Shown here: positions 38,476-47,147 of the stretch, one piece after another
How positions within the stretch are numbered: the first letter of the stretch is position 1
Layout: every line of letters begins with the position of its first letter
Origin: Gemmatimonadota bacterium
GTDB taxonomy: Bacteria > JAAXHH01
Length of the DNA stretch: 64,000 nt
Direction: 5' to 3'
NCBI GenBank assembly: GCA_009837395.1
Contig: VXTP01000015.1
Span: forward strand, 1 to 64,000
Translations under genes and position numbers: made by a program
The notes under the pieces: generated by a model
The model's input: the letters and a program-made list of their open reading frames with translations, nothing else
What the model was told of the DNA's origin: nothing
Databases searched by the model: none

Positions 38476-40731
38476 ATGACTGCGACCGTTGAAAACGCCC
38501 TTACCCACTCCTCGATCGTTCCGGTCCAGGTACTGCTGGAGCAATACGCCATTTCCCATCCGGAAATCGACTCCGACGAGGCGCTGGAAGCCCAGCTGGA
38601 CCTCATCGAAAGGGCCTATCATTTCAGTACCCTGCACCACGCGGGCCAGGTCCGGAAGTCCGGCGAACCCTTCATGGTGCACTGCACGCAGGTGGTGCTC
38701 ACGCTGATCGGCCTGCAGCTGGACGCCGTGACCATCGCGGCGGGGCTCCTGCACGACGTGGTGGAAGACGTGGAAGAAGTGACCATCGAACAGCTGGCCG
38801 CGGAATTCGGAGAGGAAGTGGCCGTCCTGGTGAACGGCGTCACCAAGATCACCGGACTGTCCTTCAGAAGCCAGGAGGAACTCCAGGCCGAGTATTTCCG
38901 CAAGATGCTCGTTTCCATGGCGAAGGACGTGCGCATCATCCTCATCAAACTCGCGGACCGGCTCCACAACATGCGGACGCTGTCCTTCCTGGAAGAGGAG
39001 AAGCAGCAGCGCATCTCCCTCGAAACGCGGGAGATCTACGCGCCGCTCGCCCACCGGTTCGGCATGGCCAAGATCAAATCCGAACTGGAAGACCTCAGCC
39101 TGAAATACCTGTCTCCCGATGTATACCGGGATCTCGCGAGCAAGCTGGACCAGAAGCGGGCTGAACGGGAGAAGCTGATCGACGAGATCCGCCAGCCCAT
39201 CGTCAAGGCCCTGAAGGACGCCGGCATCGACGCCACCGTAAACGGCCGGGCTAAGCATTTCCACAGTATCTACACGAAGATGCAGCGCCGCAACCGGCCT
39301 TTCGAGGAGATCTACGACCTCCTGGCGCTGCGCGTCGTGACCGACACGGTGCCCAACTGCTACCATGCCCTCGGGATCATCCATACCCTCTACACTCCCA
39401 TCTTCGACCGCTTCAAAGACTACGTTTCCCGTCCCAAGATGAACATGTACCAGTCCCTGCACACCACCATCATCGCGTCCAACGGGGAAACGGCCGAGAT
39501 CCAGATCCGGACGCGGGAAATGGACCGGATCGCGGAAGTGGGGATCGCCGCCCACTGGCTCTACAAAGAAGGCAGGGAGGAAGTCCAGGACGGTGAGGGC
39601 CGGGAAGACTGGCTCAGCCAGGCGCTGGACTGGCAGACCGACATGACCGATCCGAAGGAGTTCATGAGCTACCTGCGCATGGACCTGTACGACGACGCCA
39701 TCTTCGTCTTCACCCCGCGCGGAGATCTCAAGGAACTGCCGCAGGGCGCCAGCGTGCTTGACTTCGCCTTCGCCATTCACACCGATATCGGACTCCACTG
39801 CAGCGGGGCGAAGGTGAACGGCAACATCGCGCCGCTGGCCGGGAAGTTGCAAAACGGCGACACGGTCACTATTTTCACTTCCCCGCACCAGACGCCGAGT
39901 TCGTACTGGCTGGACATCGTCAAGACGACCAAGGCGTCCTCCAAGATCCGGTCGTGGTTCAGAAAGGCCACGCTGGAACAGAGCATCAGCCTCGGCGAAG
40001 ACATGCTGGACCGGGAATTGAAACGGCTCAAGGTCAAGCGCAAGGTTGCCGACGAAATGGAGGCCCTCGCGAAAGAGTACGGGCTGCCCGACGCGAATCG
40101 CCTTTATGCCGCGATCGGACGGGGAGAGTATTCCGCGGCCCAGGTCGCTCAGCGGCTGCTTCCAGAGGAACCTTCCGGGGAAGAACCGCCCAAAACTTCG
40201 GTGCTGACGCGGTTCGTGGACCGGGTGCGCCGTCCCCGGGGCGGGGTCAAGGTCACGGGCATCGACAACCTGATGATCCGCTTCGCGCAGTGCTGCCAGC
40301 CGGTCCCGGGCGATCCCATCATCGGCTTTATCACCCGCGGGCGCGGCGTGACGGTGCATAACAAGGAATGCGCCAACATCGTGGACGACCTGGAGCGGCG
40401 CCTCGAGGTGCACTGGGACGTGGAAAAGGACCAGTTCTTCGTCGTCGGCCTGCGCATCTTCGGTAGCGACCGGCCCGGCCTGTTGAACGAGATTTCCAGG
40501 ACGATTTCCGATGCGGGGATCAACATCACCCACGCCGCGATGGACACCACGGACGGGATGGCGGACGGCAATTTCGGCATCGAGGTGGAGCATCTCAGCC
40601 AGCTGGACCGGCTGATCGTCCGGATCAAGAAGGTCAAGGGCGTGGACCGGGTGGAACGGGAAACGGGCGGGAAATACGGCAACGTGTCGGAAGACGTCTT
40701 CGACCACCTTGAGCAGGATCCCGGCAAATGA
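38476..40731 (+). CDS. rel: Bifunctional (p)ppGpp synthetase/hydrolase (RelA/SpoT homologue)
   Basis: The 751-residue stringent-response enzyme has the full Rel layout. The HD hydrolase comes first (SGEPFMVHCTQVVL, GLLHDVVEDVEEV, IKLADRLHNMRTL), then the synthetase (NGRAKHFHSIYTKMQRR, EEIYDLLALRVV, TAEIQIRTREMDRIAEVGIA). A TGS domain (IFVFTPRGDLKELPQGASVLD), a Cys-containing region (RFAQCCQPVPGD) and a C-terminal ACT domain (GSDRPGLLNEISRTI) follow. The HD histidine-aspartate pair is intact, so it should both make and degrade (p)ppGpp. The stop overlaps the aminotransferase start by ATGA, an unusual pairing. Confidence 0.95.
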   Translation: MTATVENALTHSSIVPVQVLLEQYAISHPEIDSDEALEAQLDLIERAYHFSTLHHAGQVRKSGEPFMVHCTQVVLTLIGLQLDAVTIAAGLLHDVVEDVEEVTIEQLAAEFGEEVAVLVNGVTKITGLSFRSQEELQAEYFRKMLVSMAKDVRIILIKLADRLHNMRTLSFLEEEKQQRISLETREIYAPLAHRFGMAKIKSELEDLSLKYLSPDVYRDLASKLDQKRAEREKLIDEIRQPIVKALKDAGIDATVNGRAKHFHSIYTKMQRRNRPFEEIYDLLALRVVTDTVPNCYHALGIIHTLYTPIFDRFKDYVSRPKMNMYQSLHTTIIASNGETAEIQIRTREMDRIAEVGIAAHWLYKEGREEVQDGEGREDWLSQALDWQTDMTDPKEFMSYLRMDLYDDAIFVFTPRGDLKELPQGASVLDFAFAIHTDIGLHCSGAKVNGNIAPLAGKLQNGDTVTIFTSPHQTPSSYWLDIVKTTKASSKIRSWFRKATLEQSISLGEDMLDRELKRLKVKRKVADEMEALAKEYGLPDANRLYAAIGRGEYSAAQVAQRLLPEEPSGEEPPKTSVLTRFVDRVRRPRGGVKVTGIDNLMIRFAQCCQPVPGDPIIGFITRGRGVTVHNKECANIVDDLERRLEVHWDVEKDQFFVVGLRIFGSDRPGLLNEISRTISDAGINITHAAMDTTDGMADGNFGIEVEHLSQLDRLIVRIKKVKGVDRVERETGGKYGNVSEDVFDHLEQDPGK

Positions 40732-41999
40732 CCTCTGACGAATACAACGGGGACGATCCCGTATCGCGCAGGGACTTCCTCCGCGGCGGCCTGGGCGGCC
40801 TGGGCGGTCTGGCGGGCGCGGCCGCGTTGGCGGGCCTGGCGGAACCGGCCGCGTTGGCGGCGGGACTTCATTCACGGGAAGCGGTTGCAGCCCAACTTGC
40901 GGGCCGCCGCCCCGCGGACGTAAAGAGCGTGGGGCTCGAGCCGGGCCGGGTGCGGCTGGCCTTTAACGAGAACCCCCTGGGCGCCTCCCCCGCGGCCATA
41001 GAAGCCGTGCTGAGGCACCAGGACTGGATGAACCGGTACGACTACACGACGACCCTGCAGCAGGCCATCATCCGGCACCACGACCTGGACATCCCCCGTC
41101 CTTCGGGCTTCGATTTCAAGGCCACCGGCGACCGCCACGGCCTGATGCTGGGCGTGGGAACGACCGAGCTGCTCCAGATCCTGGCCCTGCAGGCCCTGAT
41201 GAAACACGGCGAAGTCGTGGAAGCCCTCCCCTCCTACGGCCAGATCACGCGCGTCGGCGACGAACTCCGCGACGCGGGCCACGCCGTGCTGGCGCGCAAG
41301 TCGCCCGTCCTTCCCGACGGAAACCACGATCTCGACGACATGGGCAGGCAGATCGGCGACCGCACCGGCCTGGTCATCATCTGCAACCCCCACAACCCCA
41401 CCGGGGCGCTGTTACCCCATGGACAGATCCTGGATTTCATCGACCGGGTGCCGCCCCATGTCCTCTTGGCCATCGACGAGGTCTATGTTGATTTCGTCCG
41501 TGACCCGGCATACCGGGATTTCATCGAGGTCGCGAAGGAACGGGAAAACGTGATCGTGCTCCGGACCTTCTCCAAGGTGTATGGTCTGGGAGGCATCCGC
41601 GTGGGCTACGCCGTCGCCCACCGCGACGTGATCTACCGCCTGGCGCCTTTCTCCATGGGCCTCCTGGGCCGGAACGTCCTGTCCGTCCACGCGGCCGCCG
41701 CGGCCCTGGGCGACGAGGAGCACGTAAGGCGGTCCCGGCAGGCGGTTTGGGACGGGAACGACTACCTGACCGCCGAACTGGAACGGCTCGGTGCCCGGGT
41801 CATACCCAGCCACGCGTGTTTTCTCTGGGCCGACTTCGGCCGGGAGACGCAGCGCATCGTCCGCCAGCTATGGTCCAGGCAGGTCATGGTACGCGCGGGC
41901 GCCGGCCAGTGGGCCTCACCGAACCACATCCGCATTTCGACGGGTTCGAGGGAAGAAAATGAAGCCTTCATCTGGACATTGGAACGGACCCTCGGATAA
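40728..41999 (+). CDS. Tat-exported PLP-dependent aminotransferase (histidinol-phosphate aminotransferase-like)
   Basis: The 423-residue protein is a fold-type I aminotransferase. It has LAFNENPLGASPAAIEAVL at the start of the catalytic domain, CNPHNPTGALLP, AIDEVYVDF, the PLP Lys in RTFSKVYGLGGIRVGYA, and the C-terminal Arg in HIRISTGSREE. Its closest general type is HisC-like. The N-terminus has a twin-arginine signal (VSRRDFLRGG followed by a Gly/Ala/Leu core). Folded PLP enzymes do fit Tat export, so it probably acts in the periplasm on amino acids or peptides and is not the biosynthetic HisC. It is coupled to rel by ATGA and overlaps the GT2 gene by 41 bases. Confidence 0.88.
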   Translation: MTSDEYNGDDPVSRRDFLRGGLGGLGGLAGAAALAGLAEPAALAAGLHSREAVAAQLAGRRPADVKSVGLEPGRVRLAFNENPLGASPAAIEAVLRHQDWMNRYDYTTTLQQAIIRHHDLDIPRPSGFDFKATGDRHGLMLGVGTTELLQILALQALMKHGEVVEALPSYGQITRVGDELRDAGHAVLARKSPVLPDGNHDLDDMGRQIGDRTGLVIICNPHNPTGALLPHGQILDFIDRVPPHVLLAIDEVYVDFVRDPAYRDFIEVAKERENVIVLRTFSKVYGLGGIRVGYAVAHRDVIYRLAPFSMGLLGRNVLSVHAAAAALGDEEHVRRSRQAVWDGNDYLTAELERLGARVIPSHACFLWADFGRETQRIVRQLWSRQVMVRAGAGQWASPNHIRISTGSREENEAFIWTLERTLG

Positions 42000-42708
42000 G
42001 CCGGCCAGGATCACCGTCATCATCCCCACACTCAACGAGGCATCGACGATCGAGGACTGCCTGGGACAGTTCGAAGGCGGAACGGTGCATCCGGACGAGC
42101 CGGCCAACCTCGAAATCATCGTCGTGGACGGCGGAAGCGACGACGGCACGCCGGAGATCGTCCGGTCGCGGCCGGGGGCGAGACTGATCGAGTCCAGCAT
42201 ACGGGGCCGGGCGATCCAGATGAACGCGGGCGCCGCAGCCTCGTCCGGAGACGTGCTGCTGTTTCTTCACGCCGATACCCGGCTTCCGGCCGGCTGGCGG
42301 GAGCTTGTGGCCGAATCGATCCGCGGACGGGGCAAGGCCGGAGGACGATTCCGTTTCGACATCGCCCATGGGAAGCGGATATACCGGTGGATCGCGCGGG
42401 GCACCAATTTCAGGTCGCGTTTCCTGGGCATTACCTACGGAGACCAGGCGATCTATACCACGAGAGAGGCATTCGAAGCCGTGGGGGGATTCCCCGGGAT
42501 TCCGGTCTTCGAAGACGCCCGGTTCGCCGACCGGCTGAAGAAGGCCGGCGGACTGGACTGGATCGACGAAGCCGTGCTGACGTCCGCGCGGCGCTGGGAA
42601 CGCCGCGGGGCGGTGCGCACGCTGCTGCTTACGTGGCTGCTGCGCCTGCTCTACACCCTTTTCGCCCCGCCCAGGTTCCTGGCGCGGTTCTACGGGGTGG
42701 TCAGGTAG
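41959..42708 (+). CDS. GT2 family glycosyltransferase (TIGR04283-like)
   Basis: The 249-residue protein has the GT-A start ITVIIPTLNEASTIEDCL, the metal motif region VDGGSDDGTPEIV and FLHADTRLPAGW. The characteristic late blocks GDQAIYTTREAFEAVGGFP and FEDARFADRLKKAG place it near the TIGR04283 group (rSAM/selenodomain-associated transferase 2). A C-terminal hydrophobic stretch may peripherally attach it to the membrane. The start at 41959 has GAGGGAAG upstream and lies inside the aminotransferase gene (41-base overlap in another frame). The ORF extends further upstream in that gene, but that part is antiphase coding. Confidence 0.87.
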   Translation: MKPSSGHWNGPSDKPARITVIIPTLNEASTIEDCLGQFEGGTVHPDEPANLEIIVVDGGSDDGTPEIVRSRPGARLIESSIRGRAIQMNAGAAASSGDVLLFLHADTRLPAGWRELVAESIRGRGKAGGRFRFDIAHGKRIYRWIARGTNFRSRFLGITYGDQAIYTTREAFEAVGGFPGIPVFEDARFADRLKKAGGLDWIDEAVLTSARRWERRGAVRTLLLTWLLRLLYTLFAPPRFLARFYGVVR

Positions 42709-42728
42709 GTATCCTGGATTCCGGCCAA

Positions 42729-42917
42729 TCAGTCCGTTTCGGGTTCGGTTTCAGTTTCGGGTTCGAGCTCGGATTCGGGTTCGTCGCCCGCCCCCGTTGA
42801 GACTTTCTCCTTCGATCTCAGATACTCAACCAGGATCAGCACGGGAATAGTGATCACCAGGCCGGCTACGGCGGCGAGCAGCCCACCGGTCAAGAACGAA
42901 CCTAAACGGCATTTCAT
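42729..42917 (-). CDS. Small single-span membrane protein with acidic repeat tail
   Basis: The 62-residue product starts MKCRLGSFLTGGLLAAVAGL, with one hydrophobic helix, then a short basic segment (YLRSKEK) and a Glu-rich tail of EPE/ETE repeats coded by a repetitive tract. AAGGAG lies nine bases before the ATG at 42917, which supports a real gene. I recognise no family; it is loosely like YtxH-type envelope-stress small proteins. It lies directly downstream of the hsp20 terminator on the same strand. Confidence 0.6.
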   Translation of the reverse strand: MKCRLGSFLTGGLLAAVAGLVITIPVLILVEYLRSKEKVSTGAGDEPESELEPETETEPETD

Positions 42918-42982
42918 CGTTGTATTCTCCTTAGTGCATCTCCTCGTGCGTCTCTGGACTTTCCCGGTCATAGTGAGACAAT

Positions 42983-43024
42983 AAAAAGGGGAAGTGCCCT
43001 GATTCTGCTTACGGGCGCTTCCCC
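42983..43024 (-). terminator. Intrinsic terminator after hsp20
   Basis: On the minus strand GGGGAAGCGCCC and GGGCACTTCCCC pair over 12 bases with one mismatch around a 13-base loop, followed by five T. It is 53 bases after the hsp20 stop, with two smaller hairpins in between. Confidence 0.88.
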
Positions 43025-43077
43025 GCGGGTCTTGCTTACAAGCCTTTCGGGTCCTGCTTCGCGGACCTTAAGGGCGC

Positions 43078-43524
43078 TTACGCGTGGACCTTCACCGAGA
43101 TCTGCTTCGGCTTCGCCTCTTCCGCCTTGCCGATGGTGAGGGTGAGCACGCCGTCCTTGTACATGGCGTCGATCCTGGCGGTGTCCGCGTCCTGCGGCAG
43201 ATCGAAGGACCGGGTGAACTTGCCGTACAGCCGTTCGATCCTGTGCACGTTATCTTTCCCGGTACGGTTCTCCGCTTTGCGTTCGCCCGAGATGGCCAAC
43301 CGGCCGTTTGAAAAGGAAATGTCGAAATCCTCCTTGTTCATGCCGGGCAGGTCCGCCGAGATGACATAGCCGTTTTCAGTCTCGGCAATGTCGACAGACG
43401 GGGTCCAGATCGCGGAGTCAGTGCCCTCTCCGCCGTCGGACTGGTTCCACAGACTGTCGAACATGCGGTCCATGTTGCGTCTGAGACTGTACAGCTCGCC
43501 GGGTTTCCATCTGATGAGATTCAT
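43078..43524 (-). CDS. Hsp20/alpha-crystallin family small heat shock protein
   Basis: The 148-residue small chaperone starts MNLIRWKPGELYSLRRNMDRMF and has the alpha-crystallin domain from about residue 40. It includes PSVDIAETENGYVISADLPG, the ISFSNGRLAISGERK strands and YKDGVLTLTIGKAE, and ends with the KPKQISVKV tail carrying the IxV-type contact. It holds unfolding proteins in a refoldable state. GGAGG lies six bases before the start. It is divergent from an mscS gene. The promoter at 43684-43712 overlaps a long inverted repeat, and there is no CIRCE element. Confidence 0.93.
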   Translation of the reverse strand: MNLIRWKPGELYSLRRNMDRMFDSLWNQSDGGEGTDSAIWTPSVDIAETENGYVISADLPGMNKEDFDISFSNGRLAISGERKAENRTGKDNVHRIERLYGKFTRSFDLPQDADTARIDAMYKDGVLTLTIGKAEEAKPKQISVKVHA

Positions 43525-43683
43525 TTGAATCCTCCTTCTTGTAGTAAAAAGTGAAACACTTCTGTCGAATCGACCATCTTAAAGTGAATTCATCGTCGAC
43601 TGGCCATATCTTATTGCAACTGCCGTGCCATTTTGAAAAAACGGGCTGAACAAAGGATTGCGGACAACAAGGATATCTGTTTT

Positions 43684-43712
43684 TGTATATATGGCGTAGT
43701 GGAATATGCCAA
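43684..43712 (-). promoter_or_regulatory. Candidate promoter of hsp20
   Basis: On the minus strand TTGGCA (43707-43712) and TATACA (43684-43689) are 17 bases apart, giving a leader of about 150 bases. The -35 box lies inside the left arm of the inverted repeat 43707-43738. Confidence 0.5.
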
Positions 43713-43738
43713 ATTGTCATACAACTGCCAATTTGGCA
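43707..43738. promoter_or_regulatory. 10-bp perfect inverted repeat, probable operator between hsp20 and mscS
   Basis: TGCCAAATTG (43707-43716) and CAATTTGGCA (43729-43738) are perfect reverse complements with a 12-base spacer. Just after it, TTGTATCGC is repeated twice in tandem. The left arm covers the hsp20 -35 box, so a bound dimer would block that promoter. The same site lies about 50 bases before the mscS start. Confidence 0.6.
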
Positions 43739-43785
43739 GATTGCATCACTTGTATCGCTTGTATCGCTGAGGAAAGGAAGATGCC

Positions 43786-44778
43786 ATGAACGATTCGCTG
43801 GCAGTCGCACAGGATTCCCTTCAGGCGGCCGCTTCCCAGGTCGTATCGAACGGATACCCTGAGCGGATCCAGGAAATGCTGGTCAGCGCCCTGGGAGAAT
43901 CCATGACCGGAATCCTTTACGCCGTGATTACGATCCTGGCCCTTCTGGTGCTGTACAGGATTTCGAAGAACCTGGTCATCCGTGCCATGAAGGAGAAGCA
44001 CCGAAGCGACGCCCAGGTCCTGCAGTTCACCACCATGTGGAAGTACGCCTTTCTCCTTACGGGTATCGTATTTGTGATCGTGAGCATGTCCGGTTCGCTG
44101 GCGGCCATGGGGCTGACCGTGGCGTTCCTGGGCATGGTGCTGGGCTGGTCGCTCCAGCGTCCGGTGACCGGAGTGGCGGCGTGGCTCATGGTGATGATCA
44201 AGCGGCCCTTCAAGATCGGCGACCGCATCATCATCATGGGCGTGCGCGGCGACGTCCTCGACATCTCGCCGACCCATGTCCTGTTGGGAGAGGTCGGCGG
44301 GACGGTGGGCGGCGAGGAATCGTCCAACCGGGGCATCCTGATCCCCAACGCGGTGCTGTTCGACCAGATGGTGATCAACTACGCGGTTTCAAAAGAAACG
44401 AAGTATATTCTGGACGAGGTGCCCGTGCGGGTTTCCTATGATTCGGACTATCAGCTCGCGGAATCGACGCTCATCGCCTGTGCGCGGGAGTCGACGAAGG
44501 AGATCGTGGAAGAACTCGGGCGGGAGCCGGAGGTGAGGGCGGAGTTCTTCGATTCCGGGGTCCTGATGCGGCTGCGCTACCAGTCCATCGCCGTGGAACG
44601 GCAGAAGATCTCCACGGCCATCGTCGCGAAGATCGTCGATGCGTTTTCAAACAGCGACAGGCTGGGTTTCGCCTATCCGCATTCGGCCGTGGAATACAAG
44701 ATTTCGGAAGAAGCGTCGTTGCCGCCGGCGTTCAGGTACGTGCCCCTGGAACCCGGGAATCAGGGCGATTCCAAATAA
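43786..44778 (+). CDS. mscS: MscS family mechanosensitive channel
   Basis: The 330-residue protein has three or four membrane helices. TM3 is MGLTVAFLGMVLGWSLQRPVTG, followed by KRPFKIGDRIIIMGVRGDVLDI (beta domain) and an alpha/beta C-terminal domain. It opens under membrane tension to release solutes during hypo-osmotic shock. An N-terminal periplasmic segment precedes TM1. Bases 43770-43785 contain GGAAAGGAAG before the start. A second, different MscS-like gene lies 3 kb away on the other strand. A 26-bp triple repeat follows the stop. Confidence 0.92.
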   Translation: MNDSLAVAQDSLQAAASQVVSNGYPERIQEMLVSALGESMTGILYAVITILALLVLYRISKNLVIRAMKEKHRSDAQVLQFTTMWKYAFLLTGIVFVIVSMSGSLAAMGLTVAFLGMVLGWSLQRPVTGVAAWLMVMIKRPFKIGDRIIIMGVRGDVLDISPTHVLLGEVGGTVGGEESSNRGILIPNAVLFDQMVINYAVSKETKYILDEVPVRVSYDSDYQLAESTLIACARESTKEIVEELGREPEVRAEFFDSGVLMRLRYQSIAVERQKISTAIVAKIVDAFSNSDRLGFAYPHSAVEYKISEEASLPPAFRYVPLEPGNQGDSK

Positions 44779-44804
44779 ACATGGCCACCCGACGGCCACC
44801 CGAC

Positions 44805-44882
44805 GGCCGGACGGCAGGGCCGGACAGCGGGGCCGGACGGCAGGGCCGGACAGCGGGGCCGGACGGCAGGGCCGGACAGCGG
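44805..44882. repeat. Three identical 26-bp tandem copies between convergent genes
   Basis: The unit GGCCGGACGGCAGGGCCGG plus ACAGCGG is repeated exactly three times without a mismatch, with partial copies before and after. It fills the space between the mscS and mgtE stops (44779-44935). Perfect identity means recent expansion or strong gene conversion. Each unit could fold into GC-rich hairpins and slow polymerase. Confidence 0.95.
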
Positions 44883-44935
44883 AAACGGACAGCGAGGTCA
44901 TAGCGTAGACGTCAGCAGTCCGGCCATTAGCGAGG

Positions 44936-46252
44936 TCACGCCGTCAGCATTCCCATCATCAGCGTGGCAAGACCGAGAAAGCTCATGAAGCCCACCACAT
45001 CGGTTACGGTGGTCAGTATGATGGACGAAGACTGCGCGGGGTCCTGGCCGACCGCGTTCAGCAGAAGGGGGATCAACGCGCCGGCGACGCCGGCGACCAA
45101 CATGGACGCGACCATGGAGATGCCGATCACCAGTCCAAAAGCAGGTATCCCGGTCCACAGCCCCACGGCCAGACCGGTCGTCGCCGCGACGACCAACCCG
45201 TTGATAAACCCGATGGCCGCTTCTTTCCGCGTGACCCGCCACCAGTTGCCGGTCCGGACTTCGCGCAGGGCGAGGCCGCGCATGACGACCGCGAGCGCCT
45301 GACAGCCCGTGTTGCCGGACTGGCCGGCCACGATCGGCAGAAATACCGCCAAAGCGGTGATCTGGGCGATCGTGTCCTCGAAGAGGCTGACGACGAAGGA
45401 AGCGAGGAAGGCCGTCACGAGGTTCACCTCCAGCCAGGGCAGCCGCTTCCGGATCGAGAACGAGACCGGGGACCACGCGCGTTCCTCCCGGCCGGCGCCG
45501 AACATGGTCTGCAGGTCCTCCGTGATCTCCGCCTGGGCCGCCCTGAAGATCGTATCGTGGCGAATCACGCCCATCAGAAATCCATCCGCGTTTACGACCG
45601 GGATGGTGGTAATCTGGTATTTCTCCATCAGCGCGACGACTTCCTCCCGCTCCGCCATGTCGGGAATGTGGATGGACTCGCCGTCCACAAGTTCGGTGAG
45701 CCGGGTACCCAGATCGGCTTTGACCAGGCGGTGCAGAGGTACCATGCCGGTCAGCTGGTTCTCCCGGTCGACGACGCAGAGATCGAGCAGGTCGCGTCCC
45801 TTGACCGCGCGGAGCTGCACCAGCGCTTCTTCCACAGTGCTGTCCTCCCGGAACATGGTCACGCGCGAATCCATCAGGCTACCGGCGGACTCGGCGGGAT
45901 AGGACATCAGCGACCGGTATTCTCTCACCAGGTGATGGGGCAGATGGGAAAACGCCCTGTCCTGGTCCTTCCTTTCCATTCGGACGAAGACGCTTACCCC
46001 GACGGCAGGCTCGACTCGGGTAAACACGGTCCGGATCATCTCGGGCTGCATGGCGGGGACGCACGCCGCGACGACATCGGGATCCATCCTTCTGACGGTT
46101 TCTGCGAGTTCCGGCGGCGAGACCAGGGCCAGGGCCGGCACGATCTCCTCCGGGGACATCCGCTCGATGTGTGAGGCTGCTTCCGCGGGGAACAGCCGGA
46201 CATATTCATGGATCAGCGCATCGGCGCAGGATGGGGTGGTGGATTCACTCAT
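44936..46252 (-). CDS. mgtE: MgtE-type magnesium transporter
   Basis: The 438-residue protein has the MgtE order. An N-terminal superhelical domain comes first (IERMSPEEIVPALALVSPPE). Two CBS domains follow (SLMDSRVTMFREDSTVEEAL and YQITTIPVVNADGFLMGVI), then five membrane helices. The pore motif region includes FLPIVAGQSGNTGCQALAVVMRGLALRE, with the Asn-Thr-Gly stretch typical of MgtE. It takes up Mg2+ and is gated by cytoplasmic Mg2+ on the N and CBS domains. Its start overlaps the previous gene stop by 8 bases, so translation is coupled to a second, soluble MgtE-N/CBS protein. Confidence 0.93.
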   Translation of the reverse strand: MSESTTPSCADALIHEYVRLFPAEAASHIERMSPEEIVPALALVSPPELAETVRRMDPDVVAACVPAMQPEMIRTVFTRVEPAVGVSVFVRMERKDQDRAFSHLPHHLVREYRSLMSYPAESAGSLMDSRVTMFREDSTVEEALVQLRAVKGRDLLDLCVVDRENQLTGMVPLHRLVKADLGTRLTELVDGESIHIPDMAEREEVVALMEKYQITTIPVVNADGFLMGVIRHDTIFRAAQAEITEDLQTMFGAGREERAWSPVSFSIRKRLPWLEVNLVTAFLASFVVSLFEDTIAQITALAVFLPIVAGQSGNTGCQALAVVMRGLALREVRTGNWWRVTRKEAAIGFINGLVVAATTGLAVGLWTGIPAFGLVIGISMVASMLVAGVAGALIPLLLNAVGQDPAQSSSIILTTVTDVVGFMSFLGLATLMMGMLTA

Positions 46253-47147
46253 GGCCTGATTCCTTTTTTGCGTTGCCTTCGTCTTCGTTGCCTTCGTCCT
46301 GGCCGCTTTTTCCATGGCCTTCGTCCTGGCCGCCTTCTCTTTCCGGGTCTCTGCCTGGTTCCAGTTGAAGCCCGCCCGCGAACGCCGAGAATCCCAGGCG
46401 GAACAGCTCGCCCAGGGCCTTTTCCGATTCGTGATCGTATCCCGAATCCCTGCCGCCCTGTCGCTGGATATCCACGAGGCCGATCGTACCGAGAAAAACG
46501 CCCTCGCCGTCGGCCACCGGCAACTCGCTGTTGTAACACCAACCGGGCGCATCGCCCGCATCCTGCAGGGTCAGGTAGGGGGAAAGGGTGTGCCGGACGG
46601 GTTCCATGACGTCCCGGACAGACGATTCCGCGGGAGCGCCGAGTATCTGCCGCATTGGGGAGAGGCCCATCAGGACGCCTGCGCGGTCGACGACAAAGAG
46701 GACGTCCCTCACGCGGTCGGGGTAACGACGCGCGGCACTGATCACGTCGCCCGATTTCATATCATCGGTCGCGGTCAACGCGCGTGGGTCCATGCAGGCG
46801 CCAACGGAGCGATCGGGGAAGCGGTCCACCAGGCGGAACCCGGTGACGACCTCGTCCGGCAGGCCGTCTAGCACGGCCTCCTTCGACTGCATCCGACGCA
46901 GCAGGATCGCCATGGCGCGGAAGGGCAACGCCGCCACGACCCGGGTGGCCGGCCCGGTTTCCAGCCGGTCCAACAGGTCGGCCGCCGCATGGTCGTTCAT
47001 TCGCTCGACCACGGTGGCGATGGTCTCGGGCTCCAGGTCCTCGAACAGTCGGAGCACGGCGATTCCCCGCTGCCGCTCCAGGACCCTGGCCGCCTCCGTG
47101 GGATGGGCCTTCAGGAAAGACTGGACGAGATCGTGCTTGCTATTCAT
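46245..47147 (-). CDS. Soluble MgtE N-domain plus CBS protein
   Basis: The 300-residue protein repeats the regulatory half of MgtE: MgtE-N helices (VLRLFEDLEPETIATVVERM, AADLLDRLETGPATRVVAALP) followed by two CBS units (SVGACMDPRALTATDDMKSG and SVRDVMEPVRHTLSPYLTLQ). It has no transmembrane part. The C-terminal tail is a low-complexity GQDEG/GNEDEG repeat. It overlaps the MscS-like gene before it and mgtE after it, each by 8 bases. A separate regulatory subunit that assembles with MgtE, or senses Mg2+ or nucleotides for the neighbouring channel, is likely but not shown. Confidence 0.85.
   Translation of the reverse strand: MNSKHDLVQSFLKAHPTEAARVLERQRGIAVLRLFEDLEPETIATVVERMNDHAAADLLDRLETGPATRVVAALPFRAMAILLRRMQSKEAVLDGLPDEVVTGFRLVDRFPDRSVGACMDPRALTATDDMKSGDVISAARRYPDRVRDVLFVVDRAGVLMGLSPMRQILGAPAESSVRDVMEPVRHTLSPYLTLQDAGDAPGWCYNSELPVADGEGVFLGTIGLVDIQRQGGRDSGYDHESEKALGELFRLGFSAFAGGLQLEPGRDPEREGGQDEGHGKSGQDEGNEDEGNAKKESGHE

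Noticed and set aside
40728-41999. Calling the aminotransferase hisC
   Set aside because: It has a twin-arginine export signal and is not near other histidine genes, so a cytoplasmic biosynthetic role is unlikely.
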